Source of the DNA: Streptomyces benahoarensis
GTDB taxonomy: Bacteria; Actinomycetota; Actinomycetes; Streptomycetales; Streptomycetaceae
DNA length: 44,902 nucleotides
Direction of reading: 5' to 3'
NCBI RefSeq assembly: GCF_007280575.1
Contig: NZ_VKJP01000014.1
Span: 1-44,902 of the forward strand
Shown: positions 1 to 8,252 of the stretch, piece by piece
Layout: the number at the start of each line of letters is the position of its first letter
Position numbering within the stretch: position 1 is the stretch's first letter
The notes under the pieces: model-generated
Database searches by the model: none
What the model saw: the letters and a program-made list of their open reading frames with translations, nothing else
What the model was told of the DNA's origin: nothing
Made by a program: the position numbers and the translations under genes

Positions 1-117
1 ATGCATATGCTGTGAATCTCTTAAAGAAGCTATTTATTGATTTTTTTTTTTCAAGCAGAAGCCGGCATACGAGATTCATGAGCGTCTCGTGGGCTCGGAG
101 ATGTGTATAAGAGCCAG
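1..117. other. Sequencing adapter/flow-cell artefact, not genomic
   Basis: Bases 41-51 are a run of T. Bases 52-75 match the Illumina P7 oligo with one A-to-C change. Bases 76-83 (TCATGAGC) sit where the 8-nt i7 index belongs. Bases 84-117 match the Nextera read-2/mosaic-end sequence with one A-to-C change near the end. Both changes turn AGAC into AGCC. The P7 oligo grafted on flow cells carries a 5' poly-T linker, which explains the T run. Bases 1-40 are AT-rich, unlike everything else here, and are probably read noise past the linker. Translations of this stretch give the familiar adapter peptides SYTHLRAHET, LYTSPSPRD and IHISEPTR. Nothing in 1-117 should be annotated as biology. Confidence 0.96.
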
Positions 118-1270
118 GGACGGGCGGGGCCGCGGGACCCGGCATCGGCGGGACCGGGCCCGCCTGCGGGGGTACCGGGCCACCGGGCATCGGGCCGGAC
201 ATCGGGCCGGGAATCGGGCCGCCCGGCGGCGGGACCGGCGGCTGCCAGCCACCCGGCTGCGGGCCCTGCGGGCCGGGCGGGACGAAGCCGGGGCCGCCGA
301 ACCGCGGTGCGGGCGCGGGCGGCTGCCAGCCGGGGGCAACCGGCTCGCCCTTGGCCATCAGGGCGAACAGGGCGAGCGAACCGAAGAGGTCGAGTGCCAC
401 CTGCACGATGCCGAGGACGCTCTGGCCCGGCGCCGCGCCACTGATCTTGAACAACTGGCCGGAGAACCCGGGGCCGATCACCGTCAGCAGGGCGTTCGGC
501 AGCAGCATCGTCGCCAGGCCCAGGGCCAGGCCACGGGCGGCGGTGCCGCGGATCAGGCAGCTGAGCGCGGCGATGACCGCCAGCATCAGCAGGATCAGCG
601 CGTCCCAGCCCGGGGCCAGCGACGTCAGGGACGACAGGATGCCCTTGCCCAGGTAGAGCATGAAGAGGGCATCGGCCGCCCCGCCGCTCTGGACCAGCAT
701 GTAGATCTGCCAGATCACCGAACACAGCGCCACCGCACCGAGAACGAGACCGGCGACGACCCCGGCGACCTTGACCGGACGCATCGGCGGCAGACTGGGG
801 GCGCGGCGCGGCCAGGACCGCATCCCGGCGAGCAGCACGATCCCGGTGACGAAGGCCAGCAGGGCGAGCACCGGGCTGCCGAGGAAGACCGCCTCGAAGG
901 GGTCGGCGTCGATCTGGGCGTGGAGGAACCAGCGGTTGTCGCCGGTGTGGGAGCCGACGCTGACCATGGTCTGGACGGCGGTGGCGAAGGTGAAAGTGGT
1001 GGCGACGGCCATCAGGCCGCCTGCCGTCCGCCGCCCCGCGAACGCCGCGATCGCCCCGCTCAGCTGCACCAGGGCCAGGCAGAACTGCGTGGAGTTGCTG
1101 ACGGTGTTGAGGCCGGGGGGACGTGCGCCGGTCCAGTAGTCCCACACCGCGGGGAAGCCGAACTGCGAGAGGTCGTAGCAGAGCCAGAACGCGGTGTAGA
1201 GGAAGAAGACCAGGCAGAAAATGCCGCCCGTGATCCGTGCGCCCTTGGCCAGCGCCGTACTAGGTGGCAT
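118..1270 (-). CDS. Multi-pass membrane protein with Pro/Gly-rich C-tail (3' truncated)
   Basis: Reading from the ATG at 1270 (GGGGGA ribosome site 6 nt upstream) gives an open frame of about 384 codons to the adapter junction. The stop is lost. It starts MPPSTALAKGARITGG and has roughly seven hydrophobic segments (about residues 13-35, 63-79, 83-104, 126-150, 170-195, 225-241 and 248-270, with a further one near 298-312). A tail rich in Pro, Gly and Gln (PPGPQGPQPGGW, then repeated GP(M/I)(P/S)GP units) begins near residue 316. I do not recognise a named family; it resembles the many Streptomyces integral membrane proteins with cytoplasmic proline-rich tails. The reading frame continues into the adapter without a stop, so any database protein ending in adapter residues is false. 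It lies downstream of mmsA on the same strand, after a hairpin, so it is probably a separate unit. Confidence 0.75.
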
Positions 1271-1370
1271 CGCGTCCCCCGATAGTGGTGTTGTGTACAC
1301 GCCCGGTCACCGTAGCAACCCCGCTGACGGCCGTCCCTCTGAACGCCGTGCCCCCCGGCGGACGGAGCGC

Positions 1371-1405
1371 CGCTGCCCCGCTGGTCGATGACCGGCGGGG
1401 CAGCG
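1371..1405 (-). terminator. Hairpin after mmsA
   Basis: Perfect 11-bp inverted repeat (CGCTGCCCCGC at 1371-1381, complement at 1395-1405) with a 13-nt loop, just past the mmsA stop. No U-run follows, which is common for Streptomyces terminators. It separates the iol operon from the membrane protein gene. Confidence 0.6.
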
Positions 1406-1414
1406 TATGTACCG

Positions 1415-2908
1415 TCAGTGGTTGCTGGGGAAACCGAGGTTGATGCCGCCGTCGGACGGGTCGGGCCAGCGGGTGGTGACGACCTTGCCGCGGGTGTAGA
1501 AGTGCACGCCGTCGTTGCCGTAGATGTGATGGTCGCCGAAGAGCGAGTCCTTCCAGCCACCGAAGGAGTGGTAGCCGACCGGGACCGGGATCGGGACGTT
1601 GACGCCGACCATCCCCGCCTCGACCTCCAGCTGGAAGCGGCGGGCCGCGCCGCCGTCGCGGGTGAAGATGGCGGTGCCGTTGCCCCACGGCGAGGCGTTC
1701 ATCAGCGCGATGGCCTCGTCGTACGTGGCGACGCGGACGACCGACAGCACCGGGCCGAAGATCTCGTCGCGGTAGGCGTCCATCTCGGGCGTGACGTTGT
1801 CGAGCAGCGACACCCCGAGCCAGTGGCCGCCCTCGAAGCCCTCGACCGTGAAGCCGGTGCCGTCGACGACGACGTGGGCGCCCTGCGCGGCGGCGCCCTG
1901 GACGTACGAGGCGACCTTGTCGCGGTGGACCTTGGTGATCAGCGGGCCCATCTCGGATGCCGGGTCGTCGCCCGGGCCGATGCGGAGGGCGGCGGCGCGG
2001 GCCTTGATCTTCTCGATCAGCGGGTCGGCGGTCTCGCCGACGGCGACGACGACGGAGATCGCCATGCAGCGCTCACCGGCCGAGCCGTACGCGGCGTTGA
2101 TCGCCGAGTCGGCGGCGAGGTCGAGGTCGGCGTCCGGCAGCACCAGCATGTGGTTCTTGGCGCCGCCCAGCGCCTGCACCCGCTTGCCGTTCGCGGTGCC
2201 GGTGGTGTGGATGTACTTGGCGATGGGGGTGGAGCCGACGAAGGAGACCGCGGCGATGTCCGGGTGCTCCAGGATGCGGTCGACCGCGACCTTGTCGCCG
2301 TTGACGACGTTCAGCACGCCGTCGGGAAAGCCCGCCTCGGCGGCCAGCTCGGCGAGCTTGAGGGCGGCGCCGGGCACCTTCTCGCTGGGCTTGAGGACGA
2401 AGGTGTTGCCGCACGCCACGGCGAGCGGGAACATCCACATCGGCACCATGGCGGGGAAGTTGAACGGCGTGATGCCGGCGACCACACCGAGGGACTGCCG
2501 GATCGCTGCGACGTCCACCCGGGTGGAGACCTGCGTGGACAGCTCGCCCTTGAGCTTCTCGGGAATGCCGCACGCCAGCTCGATGATCTCCAGACCGCGG
2601 GCGACCTCGCCGAGGGCGTCGGAGTGCACCTTGCCGTGCTCGGCCGTGATCAGCCGGGCCAGCTCCTCGCGGTGGGCGGCGACCAGCTCGCGGTAGCGGA
2701 ACAGCACCGAGGTGCGCTTGGCGAGGGAGCTGGTGCCCCAGGTGGCGAACGCCTCCTTGGCGGCGGCGACCGCGGCGTCGACCTCCTCGACGGAGGCGAA
2801 GGCGACCTGCTTCTCCTGGGCGCCGGTGGCCGGGTTGAACACCGGGCCGAAGTTGCCGGACACACCCTCGACGGGCTTGCCGCCGATCCAGTGGCTGATG
2901 GTCTGCAT
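1415..2908 (-). CDS. mmsA: CoA-acylating methylmalonate-semialdehyde dehydrogenase
   Basis: A 497-residue aldehyde dehydrogenase of the MmsA/IolA type. It oxidises malonic or methylmalonic semialdehyde with NAD+ and CoA to acetyl-CoA or propionyl-CoA plus CO2, the last step of inositol catabolism and also a valine-pathway step. Visible are the NAD-site stretch ITPFNFPAMVPMWMFP, KPSEKVPG, the GSTPIAKYIH region and the catalytic cysteine Cys281 in SAGERCMAIS. The typical MmsA C-terminal part PVPVGYHSFGGWKDSLFGD is present. Length fits the family. It is the last gene of the iolC-iolB-iolD-mmsA operon, 40 nt after iolD, with an AAAGG-type ribosome site. The context favours the inositol role. Confident in family; the preferred substrate is inferred. 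Confidence 0.93.
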   Translation of the reverse strand: MQTISHWIGGKPVEGVSGNFGPVFNPATGAQEKQVAFASVEEVDAAVAAAKEAFATWGTSSLAKRTSVLFRYRELVAAHREELARLITAEHGKVHSDALGEVARGLEIIELACGIPEKLKGELSTQVSTRVDVAAIRQSLGVVAGITPFNFPAMVPMWMFPLAVACGNTFVLKPSEKVPGAALKLAELAAEAGFPDGVLNVVNGDKVAVDRILEHPDIAAVSFVGSTPIAKYIHTTGTANGKRVQALGGAKNHMLVLPDADLDLAADSAINAAYGSAGERCMAISVVVAVGETADPLIEKIKARAAALRIGPGDDPASEMGPLITKVHRDKVASYVQGAAAQGAHVVVDGTGFTVEGFEGGHWLGVSLLDNVTPEMDAYRDEIFGPVLSVVRVATYDEAIALMNASPWGNGTAIFTRDGGAARRFQLEVEAGMVGVNVPIPVPVGYHSFGGWKDSLFGDHHIYGNDGVHFYTRGKVVTTRWPDPSDGGINLGFPSNH

Positions 2909-2948
2909 GCGGGGGGGCCTTTCCGGTGGTGACTACTACGGGCTGAGA

Positions 2949-4823
2949 TCAGAGGTGTCGGCGGCGGTCGGCGGCGTGTTGGTCGTAGGCCAGGCGCGCG
3001 GCGACCGCCGCGGGACGCGTCGCGGTCTCGGCAACAGGTACATCCCACCAGGACTGAGCGCCCGGCGCGCCCGGCACTGTGTCGGCCGTTTCGGTCTCGA
3101 TGTAGACACATGTGGGACGGTTCGCGCCACGCGCCTCGGCGAGGGCGTCGCGCAGCGCGCCGACGGTGGGCGCGCGCAGCACCCGCATGCCGAGGGAGGC
3201 GGCGTTGGCCGCGAGATCGACGGGCAGCGGATCGCCGGTGTAGGTGCCGTCCGCCGCGCGGAAGCGGTAGTCGGTGCCGAAGCGCTCGCCGCCGGTCTGC
3301 TCGGAGAGGCCGCCGATGGAGGCGAAGCCGTGGTTCTGGAGCAGCACCAGCGTGAACGCGGCACCCTCCTGGACCGCCGTGACGATCTCGGTGGGGTTCA
3401 TCAGGTACGTACCGTCGCCGACCAGGGCCCATACCGGGCGGCCGGGGGCGGCGAGGGCGACGCCGAGGGCGGCGGGGATCTCGTATCCCATGCAGGAGTA
3501 GCCATATTCGAGGTGGTACTGCCTGCGGGACCTGGCGCGCCAGAGCCGGTGCAGGTCGCCGGGGAGGGACCCTGCGGCGTTGACGAGGATGTCGGTGTCG
3601 TCGACGACGGCGTCGAGGGCGCCGAGCACCTGGGTCTGGGTGGGCCGGGCGGCCGGGTCGGGGGCGGCGTACGCGGCATCGACGCGGCGCTCCCAGGCGG
3701 CCTTCGCGGTGGCGTAGCCCGTCTCGTACGCGGCGTCGACGCGGTGGCCGTGCAGCGCGCGGGTGAGCGCGGTGAGCCCTTCGCGGGCGTCGGCGACCAG
3801 GGGCAGCGCCGCGAGCTTGTGGGCGTCGAAGGCGGCGATGTTGAGGTTGACGAAGCGGACGGCGGGGTCGGCGAAGAGGGTGGCGGAGGCGGTGGTGAAG
3901 TCGGTGTAGCGGGTGCCGATGCCGAGGACCACATCGGCCTCGCGGGCGAGTGCGTCGGCGGTGGCGGTGCCGGTGTGGCCGATGCCGCCGACGTCGGCGG
4001 GGTGGTCGTGGCGCAGCGCCCCCTTGCCCGCCTGGGTGGCGGCGACGGGGATGCCGGTGGCGTCGGCGAAGGTCCGCAGGGCGTCCTCGGCCTCGCTGTG
4101 GTGGACGCCGCCACCGGCGATGATCAGCGGGCGGCGGGCGGCGCGCAGGGCCCGGGCCGCCTCGGCGAGGGCGTCCGGGTCGGGCGCGGGGCGGGGGACG
4201 CGCCAGATGCGGTAGGCGAAGAACTCCGGCGGCCAGTCGTACGCCTCGGCCTGGACGTCCTGCGGCAGGGCGAGGGTGACGGCGCCGGTGTCGACGGGGT
4301 CGGTGAGGACCCGCATCGCCTGGAGGGCGGCCGGGATCAGCGCCTCGGGCCGGGTGACGCGGTCGAAGTAGCGGGAGACGGGGCGCAGGGTGTCGTTGAC
4401 GGAGAGGTCACCGGCGTACGGGACTTCGAGCTGCTGGAGGACGGGGTCGGCGCGGCGGGTGGCGAAGGTGTCGCCGGGCAGCAGCAGGACCGGGAGGTGG
4501 TTGACGGTGGCGAGGGCGGCGCCGGTGACGAGGTTGGTGGCGCCGGGGCCGATGGAGGTGGTGACGGCCTGGGCGCGGAGCCGGTCGCTCTGGCGGGCGT
4601 AGGCGGTCGCGGCGTGGACCATGGCCTGTTCGTTGCGGCCCTGGAGGAACGGCAGGGCGGCGGGGTCCTCGCGCAGGGCTTGGCCGATCCCGGCGACGTT
4701 GCCATGCCCGAAGATGCCCCAGCAGGCGTTCACCAGGCGGTGGCGATGGCCGTCGCGCTCGGTGTACTGGCGGGCGAGGAACCGCACCAGGGCCTGCGCG
4801 ACGGTGAGGCGGAGGGTGGTCAT
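2949..4823 (-). CDS. iolD: 3D-(3,5/4)-trihydroxycyclohexane-1,2-dione hydrolase
   Basis: A 624-residue thiamine-diphosphate enzyme that opens the ring of trihydroxycyclohexane-dione to 5-deoxy-glucuronate in inositol breakdown. The three-domain acetolactate-synthase-like layout is visible: N-terminal PYR domain with the cofactor glutamate in FLQGRNEQAMVH (about residue 62) and SIGPGATN, a central domain (PLIIAGGGVHHSEAEDAL), and a PP domain with GDGTYLMNPTEIVTAVQEG ending in the Mg/ThDP Asn. The start at 4823 is chosen because its ATG overlaps the iolB stop as ATGA, implying translational coupling. A longer upstream frame reads through iolB out of phase and is not real. Length matches IolD. 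Confidence 0.95.
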   Translation of the reverse strand: MTTLRLTVAQALVRFLARQYTERDGHRHRLVNACWGIFGHGNVAGIGQALREDPAALPFLQGRNEQAMVHAATAYARQSDRLRAQAVTTSIGPGATNLVTGAALATVNHLPVLLLPGDTFATRRADPVLQQLEVPYAGDLSVNDTLRPVSRYFDRVTRPEALIPAALQAMRVLTDPVDTGAVTLALPQDVQAEAYDWPPEFFAYRIWRVPRPAPDPDALAEAARALRAARRPLIIAGGGVHHSEAEDALRTFADATGIPVAATQAGKGALRHDHPADVGGIGHTGTATADALAREADVVLGIGTRYTDFTTASATLFADPAVRFVNLNIAAFDAHKLAALPLVADAREGLTALTRALHGHRVDAAYETGYATAKAAWERRVDAAYAAPDPAARPTQTQVLGALDAVVDDTDILVNAAGSLPGDLHRLWRARSRRQYHLEYGYSCMGYEIPAALGVALAAPGRPVWALVGDGTYLMNPTEIVTAVQEGAAFTLVLLQNHGFASIGGLSEQTGGERFGTDYRFRAADGTYTGDPLPVDLAANAASLGMRVLRAPTVGALRDALAEARGANRPTCVYIETETADTVPGAPGAQSWWDVPVAETATRPAAVAARLAYDQHAADRRRHL

Positions 4824-5755
4824 CGGGTGTCTCCCGGGGGCGCGGTGTAGCGGGGCAGGCGGGGGTCGGTGGGTTGGCCGGCCCAGGTGGAGCGGATCCA
4901 GCCGTGGTCGGGGTGGTCGCGGATCAGCCACTCGCGGGTGGCGCCGGGTCCGGCCATGACGTTGAGGTAGTAGAGGGCATGGCCGGGTGCGGCGATGGAC
5001 GGGCCGTGCCAGCCGTCGGGGATGAGGACGGCATCGCCGCCGCGGACCTCGGCGAGGACGTCGGTGCGGTGGCCGGGCCCGGAGGGAGTGACGCGTTGGT
5101 AGCCGACGCCCGGGGTGCCGTGGGCGGGCTCGATCTCGAAGTAGTAGATCTCCTCCAGCTCGGACTCCTCGCCGGGGCGGGCGGTGTCGTGTTTGTGCGG
5201 CGGGTAGGACGACCAGTTGCCGCCCGGCGTGAGGACTTCCACGGCGATGAGCTTGTCGCAGGGGAAGGCGTCGGCGGCGGCGAAGTTGTTGACCTGGCGG
5301 GAGCAGGGCCCGGCGCCGCGCAGCTCCACGGGGACGTCGGCCGCGGCGCCGCGGCGGGCGGGCAGGCGGCGGGCGCAGCGGGCTCCGGCGAGGGCGAACC
5401 GGCCGCCCGCCCGGCTGGTGAGCCCCGCGCGCGCGTCGCGCGGGACGTAGGCGAAGTCGGTGAGGCCGCTGAAGACGCTGTCGCGGCCGGTGAGTTCGTA
5501 CGGGGCACCGTCGGTGGTGACGGTGCAGCCTCCGGCGAGGGGCAGCACGATCCATTCGCTGTCCCCGGCATCGAAGGCGTGGTGGCCGCCGGGCGGCAGG
5601 TCGAGGACGCGCAGCGAGGAGTGGCCCCAGCCCGCCCGCTCCGGCGTGATGTCCAGGGCGTACGGCCCGGTACCGCCGTGACCTGCCGGGATGTGGAGGC
5701 CGAGGGCCCGGCCGGGGCCGGGTGCGGAAGCGGATGACGCGGATGCGGGATTCAT
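4820..5755 (-). CDS. iolB: 5-deoxy-glucuronate isomerase
   Basis: A 311-residue bicupin-type isomerase converting 5-deoxy-D-glucuronate to 2-deoxy-5-keto-gluconate. Family landmarks are SEWIVLPLAGG, the metal-binding NWSSYPPHKHD, ELEEIYYFEI and DGWHGPS..ALYYLNVMAGP, giving the His/His/Glu/His metal set. The stop overlaps the iolD start (ATGA). Start choice: ATG at 5755 lies 10 nt after GGAG; an in-frame GTG at 5761 lies 4 nt after it and would add two residues, so the start is uncertain by two codons. The 174-nt gap to iolC contains a GC-rich hairpin but no clear promoter, so read-through from iolC is likely. Confidence 0.93.
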   Translation of the reverse strand: MNPASASSASAPGPGRALGLHIPAGHGGTGPYALDITPERAGWGHSSLRVLDLPPGGHHAFDAGDSEWIVLPLAGGCTVTTDGAPYELTGRDSVFSGLTDFAYVPRDARAGLTSRAGGRFALAGARCARRLPARRGAAADVPVELRGAGPCSRQVNNFAAADAFPCDKLIAVEVLTPGGNWSSYPPHKHDTARPGEESELEEIYYFEIEPAHGTPGVGYQRVTPSGPGHRTDVLAEVRGGDAVLIPDGWHGPSIAAPGHALYYLNVMAGPGATREWLIRDHPDHGWIRSTWAGQPTDPRLPRYTAPPGDTR

Positions 5756-5930
5756 GACCACAAGTCTCCACCCGACCACTGACAGTGAGGGAAAATCCGT
5801 GCGCCGCGGCGGTGCCCACCGGTCCGCGCGAGCCCGTCGGGCCGGTCCGGGGCCGGGGTCCGGACGCGGCCGCAACGGCCCGGCGGCCCCAACCGCTCTT
5901 TCCGGGCGGGGCTTCGGGGCACGCCGGGGT

Positions 5931-6923
5931 TCATCGTCCGGCGAGGAACGCGTCGACCTCCGCCGCGGTCGGCATGGCGGGCGAGCACGCGAGGCGGGTG
6001 GCGACGAGGGCACCGGCCGCGTTGGCGTAGCGCATCATCGGCTCCAGGTCCCAGCCATGCAGCAGGCCGTGGCAGAGGGCGCCGCCGAAGGCGTCACCGG
6101 CGCCGAGGCCGTTGACGACGTCGACGGGGAAGGCCGGGACCTCGGCGGTGCGGCCGTCCCGGTGCACCGCGAGGACGCCCTTGGGGCCCTGTTTGACGAC
6201 GGCGAGTTCGGCGCCCCCGGCAAGCAGCGCCTCGGCGCAGGCCCTCGGGTCGCGCAGCCCGGTGGCGACCTCGGCCTCGTCGACGTTGCCGACGGCGACG
6301 GTGGCGTGGGCGAGCGCCGCCTCGTAGTGCGGGCGCGCGGCGGCCATGGCGGCGGCGCCGGTCGTGCCACCGTCCCCGGAGGCGCCGCCCGCACCGCCCC
6401 AGAACAGGGGACGCCAGTCGAGGTCGAAGACAGTGGGGCCGCGCCTGCCGCGGGCGGCGAGCGCGGCGAGGGTGGCGGTGCGGCTGGGCTCCTCGCACAG
6501 TCCGGTGCCGGTGACCCAGAGGATCCGGGCGGCCCGCAGCGCGTCGTGGTCCAGCTCGTCGGCGCGGAGGGTGAGGTCGGGGGCGGTGGGGCGGCGGTAG
6601 AAGTAGAGCGGGAAGTGGTCCGGCGGGAAGATCTCGCAGAACGTGACCGGGGTGGGCAGACCGTCCACGGCGGTGACCCAGCGGTCGTCGACGCCGAATT
6701 CCCGCAGCGCCTGGTGGAGGTAGTCGCCGAAGGGGTCGCGTCCGGTGCGGCTGATGACGGCGGTGCGGCGGCCCAGGCGCGCGGCGGCCACCGCGACATT
6801 GGTGGCGGAGCCGCCGAGGAACTTCCCGAACGTCTCCACGCGGGCGAGCGGCACGCCCGTCTGGAGGGGGTAGAGGTCCACCCCGATGCGGCCCATGGTG
6901 ATGAGGTCGAACGGTTCCGTCAT
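5931..6923 (-). CDS. iolC: 5-dehydro-2-deoxygluconokinase (PfkB family)
   Basis: A 330-residue ribokinase/PfkB-fold kinase that phosphorylates 2-deoxy-5-keto-gluconate at C6. The first PfkB signature region is GKFLGGSATNVAVAAARLG (residues about 33-51). The second holds the anion hole and catalytic Asp in NGLGAGDAFGGAL (Asp near residue 277). TMGRIGVDLYPLQTGVPL at the N-terminus is typical of IolC. First gene of the operon, with AAGGGG 5 nt before the ATG and a near-consensus promoter (6996-7024) about 70 nt upstream, divergent from iolE. Confidence 0.93.
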   Translation of the reverse strand: MTEPFDLITMGRIGVDLYPLQTGVPLARVETFGKFLGGSATNVAVAAARLGRRTAVISRTGRDPFGDYLHQALREFGVDDRWVTAVDGLPTPVTFCEIFPPDHFPLYFYRRPTAPDLTLRADELDHDALRAARILWVTGTGLCEEPSRTATLAALAARGRRGPTVFDLDWRPLFWGGAGGASGDGGTTGAAAMAAARPHYEAALAHATVAVGNVDEAEVATGLRDPRACAEALLAGGAELAVVKQGPKGVLAVHRDGRTAEVPAFPVDVVNGLGAGDAFGGALCHGLLHGWDLEPMMRYANAAGALVATRLACSPAMPTAAEVDAFLAGR

Positions 6924-6995
6924 GGGGGCCCCTTCGCTTCGGCCGACGCGGCACGGCGGGGCCGGGCGGCGCGCCCACGCCCCGTCGCGGGCACA

Positions 6996-7024
6996 GGTCT
7001 AGTGGGGCTGCCGGACCGTGTCAA
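6996..7024 (-). promoter_or_regulatory. Vegetative promoter of iolC operon
   Basis: On the minus strand, TTGACA (7024-7019), exactly 17 nt of spacer, then TAGACC (7001-6996). This is 6/6 at -35 and 5/6 to the Streptomyces HrdB -10 TAGRNT. Predicted start near 6989, leaving a leader of about 65 nt before iolC. Confidence 0.75.
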
Positions 7025-7209
7025 CGGCGCGGCACACCGCCCTGACCTGTACGGGGACGGCGGTACGGCGAGTGGCCCCATGGGTGGGGCCGCCCCCTCG
7101 CGCGGGCTTCCGCCAGGGGAGCGACGCGGCGGAACCACCGCTTCCAGGGGCGCCGTCCGGCGCTCCCCAGGGCGGTCGTGCCGGGAGATCCTTATGGCAG
7201 AACGAAATC

Positions 7210-7238
7210 TTGACACCCCCCGAGGCGCCCGCGAGGCT
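7210..7238 (+). promoter_or_regulatory. Vegetative promoter of iolE-iolG
   Basis: TTGACA (7210-7215), 17-nt spacer, GAGGCT (7233-7238). This is a perfect -35 and 5/6 at -10. The expected start near 7245 gives a leader of about 50 nt before iolE. It faces away from the iolC promoter, with 185 nt between the two -35 boxes, which is where a shared regulator would be expected to bind. I did not find a convincing palindrome there. Confidence 0.65.
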
Positions 7239-7295
7239 GAGCCCACCACTCCCACGCCCCCGGTCACCGCCGACCGGCGAGAGGAGAGCCGTCGC

Positions 7296-8216
7296 ATGTC
7301 CGCAGCCCGTGCCGACGCGCCCGTTCTGGACCGCATCCGAGTGGGGTCCGCGCCGGATTCGTGGGGCGTGTGGTTCCCCGACGACGCGCGGCAGGTCCCC
7401 TGGCGGCGCTTTCTCGACGAGGTCACCGAGGCGGGCTACGACTGGATCGAGCTGGGCCCCTACGGGTATCTCCCCACCGACCCGGCGGTGCTGCGCGACG
7501 AGACCGCGCGGCGTGGCCTCGGTGTCTCGGCCGGGACGGTCTTCACCTCGCTGCACCACGGCCCCGCGGTCTGGGACGCGACATGGGCGCAGGTGTCCCG
7601 GGTCGCCGCGCTCGCCCGGGCGACGGGCGCCGGGCACCTCGTCGCCATCCCGTCCTTCTGGCGTGACGACCGCACCGCCGAGGAGCTGGAGCCGCCCGAG
7701 CTGACGGCCGCGCAGTGGCGGCACCTGGCCGAGGGCACGGAGCGGCTGGCCCGGCAGGTGCGGGAGGAATTCGGCCTGATGCTGGTGGTGCATCCGCACG
7801 CGGACACCCACCTCGACACCGAGGAGCACGTCACCCGCTTCCTCGACGCCACCGACTCCGGCCTGGTCTCCCTCTGCCTGGACACCGGCCACTACGCCTA
7901 CTGCGGCGGTGACAGCGTCGCGCTGATCCGCACCTACGGCGAGCGCATCGGCTATCTCCACCTCAAGCAGGTCGACCCCGGTGTCCTGGCCGATGTCCGC
8001 GCCAAGGGCACCGCCTTCGGTCCGGCCGTCCGGCAGGGCGTGATGTGCGAACCGCCGCGCGGTGTGCCCGCGTTGCCGCCCGTCCTGGAGGCGGCGCAGG
8101 AGCTGGGCACCGCGCTCTTCGCCATCGTCGAGCAGGACATGTATCCCTGTCCGCCGGAGCGGCCGCTGCCCATCGCCCGGCGCACCCGCCGCTTTCTGCG
8201 CTCCTGCGGCGCCTGA
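7296..8216 (+). CDS. iolE: IolE-like inosose dehydratase / sugar isomerase (TIM barrel)
   Basis: A 306-residue AP-endonuclease-2-fold TIM-barrel enzyme, most likely dehydrating 2-keto-myo-inositol to trihydroxycyclohexane-dione. The N-terminal IRVGSAPDSWGVWFPDD and DWIELGPYGYLP are IolE hallmarks. Candidate metal ligands are the Glu in WIELGP, Asp/His in CLDTGHYAY, His in GYLHLKQ and Glu in IVEQDMY. The ATG at 7296 is chosen because GAGGAGAG lies 7 nt upstream and because the pathway homology begins right after it; a much longer upstream frame is non-coding read-through. It is 36 nt before iolG. The family includes other sugar isomerases, so the precise substrate rests on context. Confidence 0.85.
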   Translation: MSAARADAPVLDRIRVGSAPDSWGVWFPDDARQVPWRRFLDEVTEAGYDWIELGPYGYLPTDPAVLRDETARRGLGVSAGTVFTSLHHGPAVWDATWAQVSRVAALARATGAGHLVAIPSFWRDDRTAEELEPPELTAAQWRHLAEGTERLARQVREEFGLMLVVHPHADTHLDTEEHVTRFLDATDSGLVSLCLDTGHYAYCGGDSVALIRTYGERIGYLHLKQVDPGVLADVRAKGTAFGPAVRQGVMCEPPRGVPALPPVLEAAQELGTALFAIVEQDMYPCPPERPLPIARRTRRFLRSCGA

Positions 8217-8252
8217 GCGACGGACGGAACGGACCGCGAGCAGGAGGACGAC

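Noticed and set aside
51..1145. Long minus-strand frame ending in adapter peptides, and plus-strand frames starting at about 89-103
   Set aside because: They fuse adapter-derived codons to the wrong frame of the membrane protein; the true frame starts at 1270 and shows clear transmembrane segments.
2712..4850. Long plus-strand frames (700 or more codons) opposite the iol operon, gltA, recD2, the ABC exporter and the GH65 gene
   Set aside because: Antisense shadows of high-GC genes; composition is Gly/Val/Asp/Arg-rich without domains.
4824..5819. N-terminal extension of IolD by 332 codons
   Set aside because: The extension is the out-of-frame shadow of iolB; the ATGA overlap and ThDP-enzyme homology place the start at 4823.
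5691..7295. N-terminal extension of IolE on the plus strand
   Set aside because: It runs antisense to iolC and through the promoter region; ribosome site and homology start at 7296.
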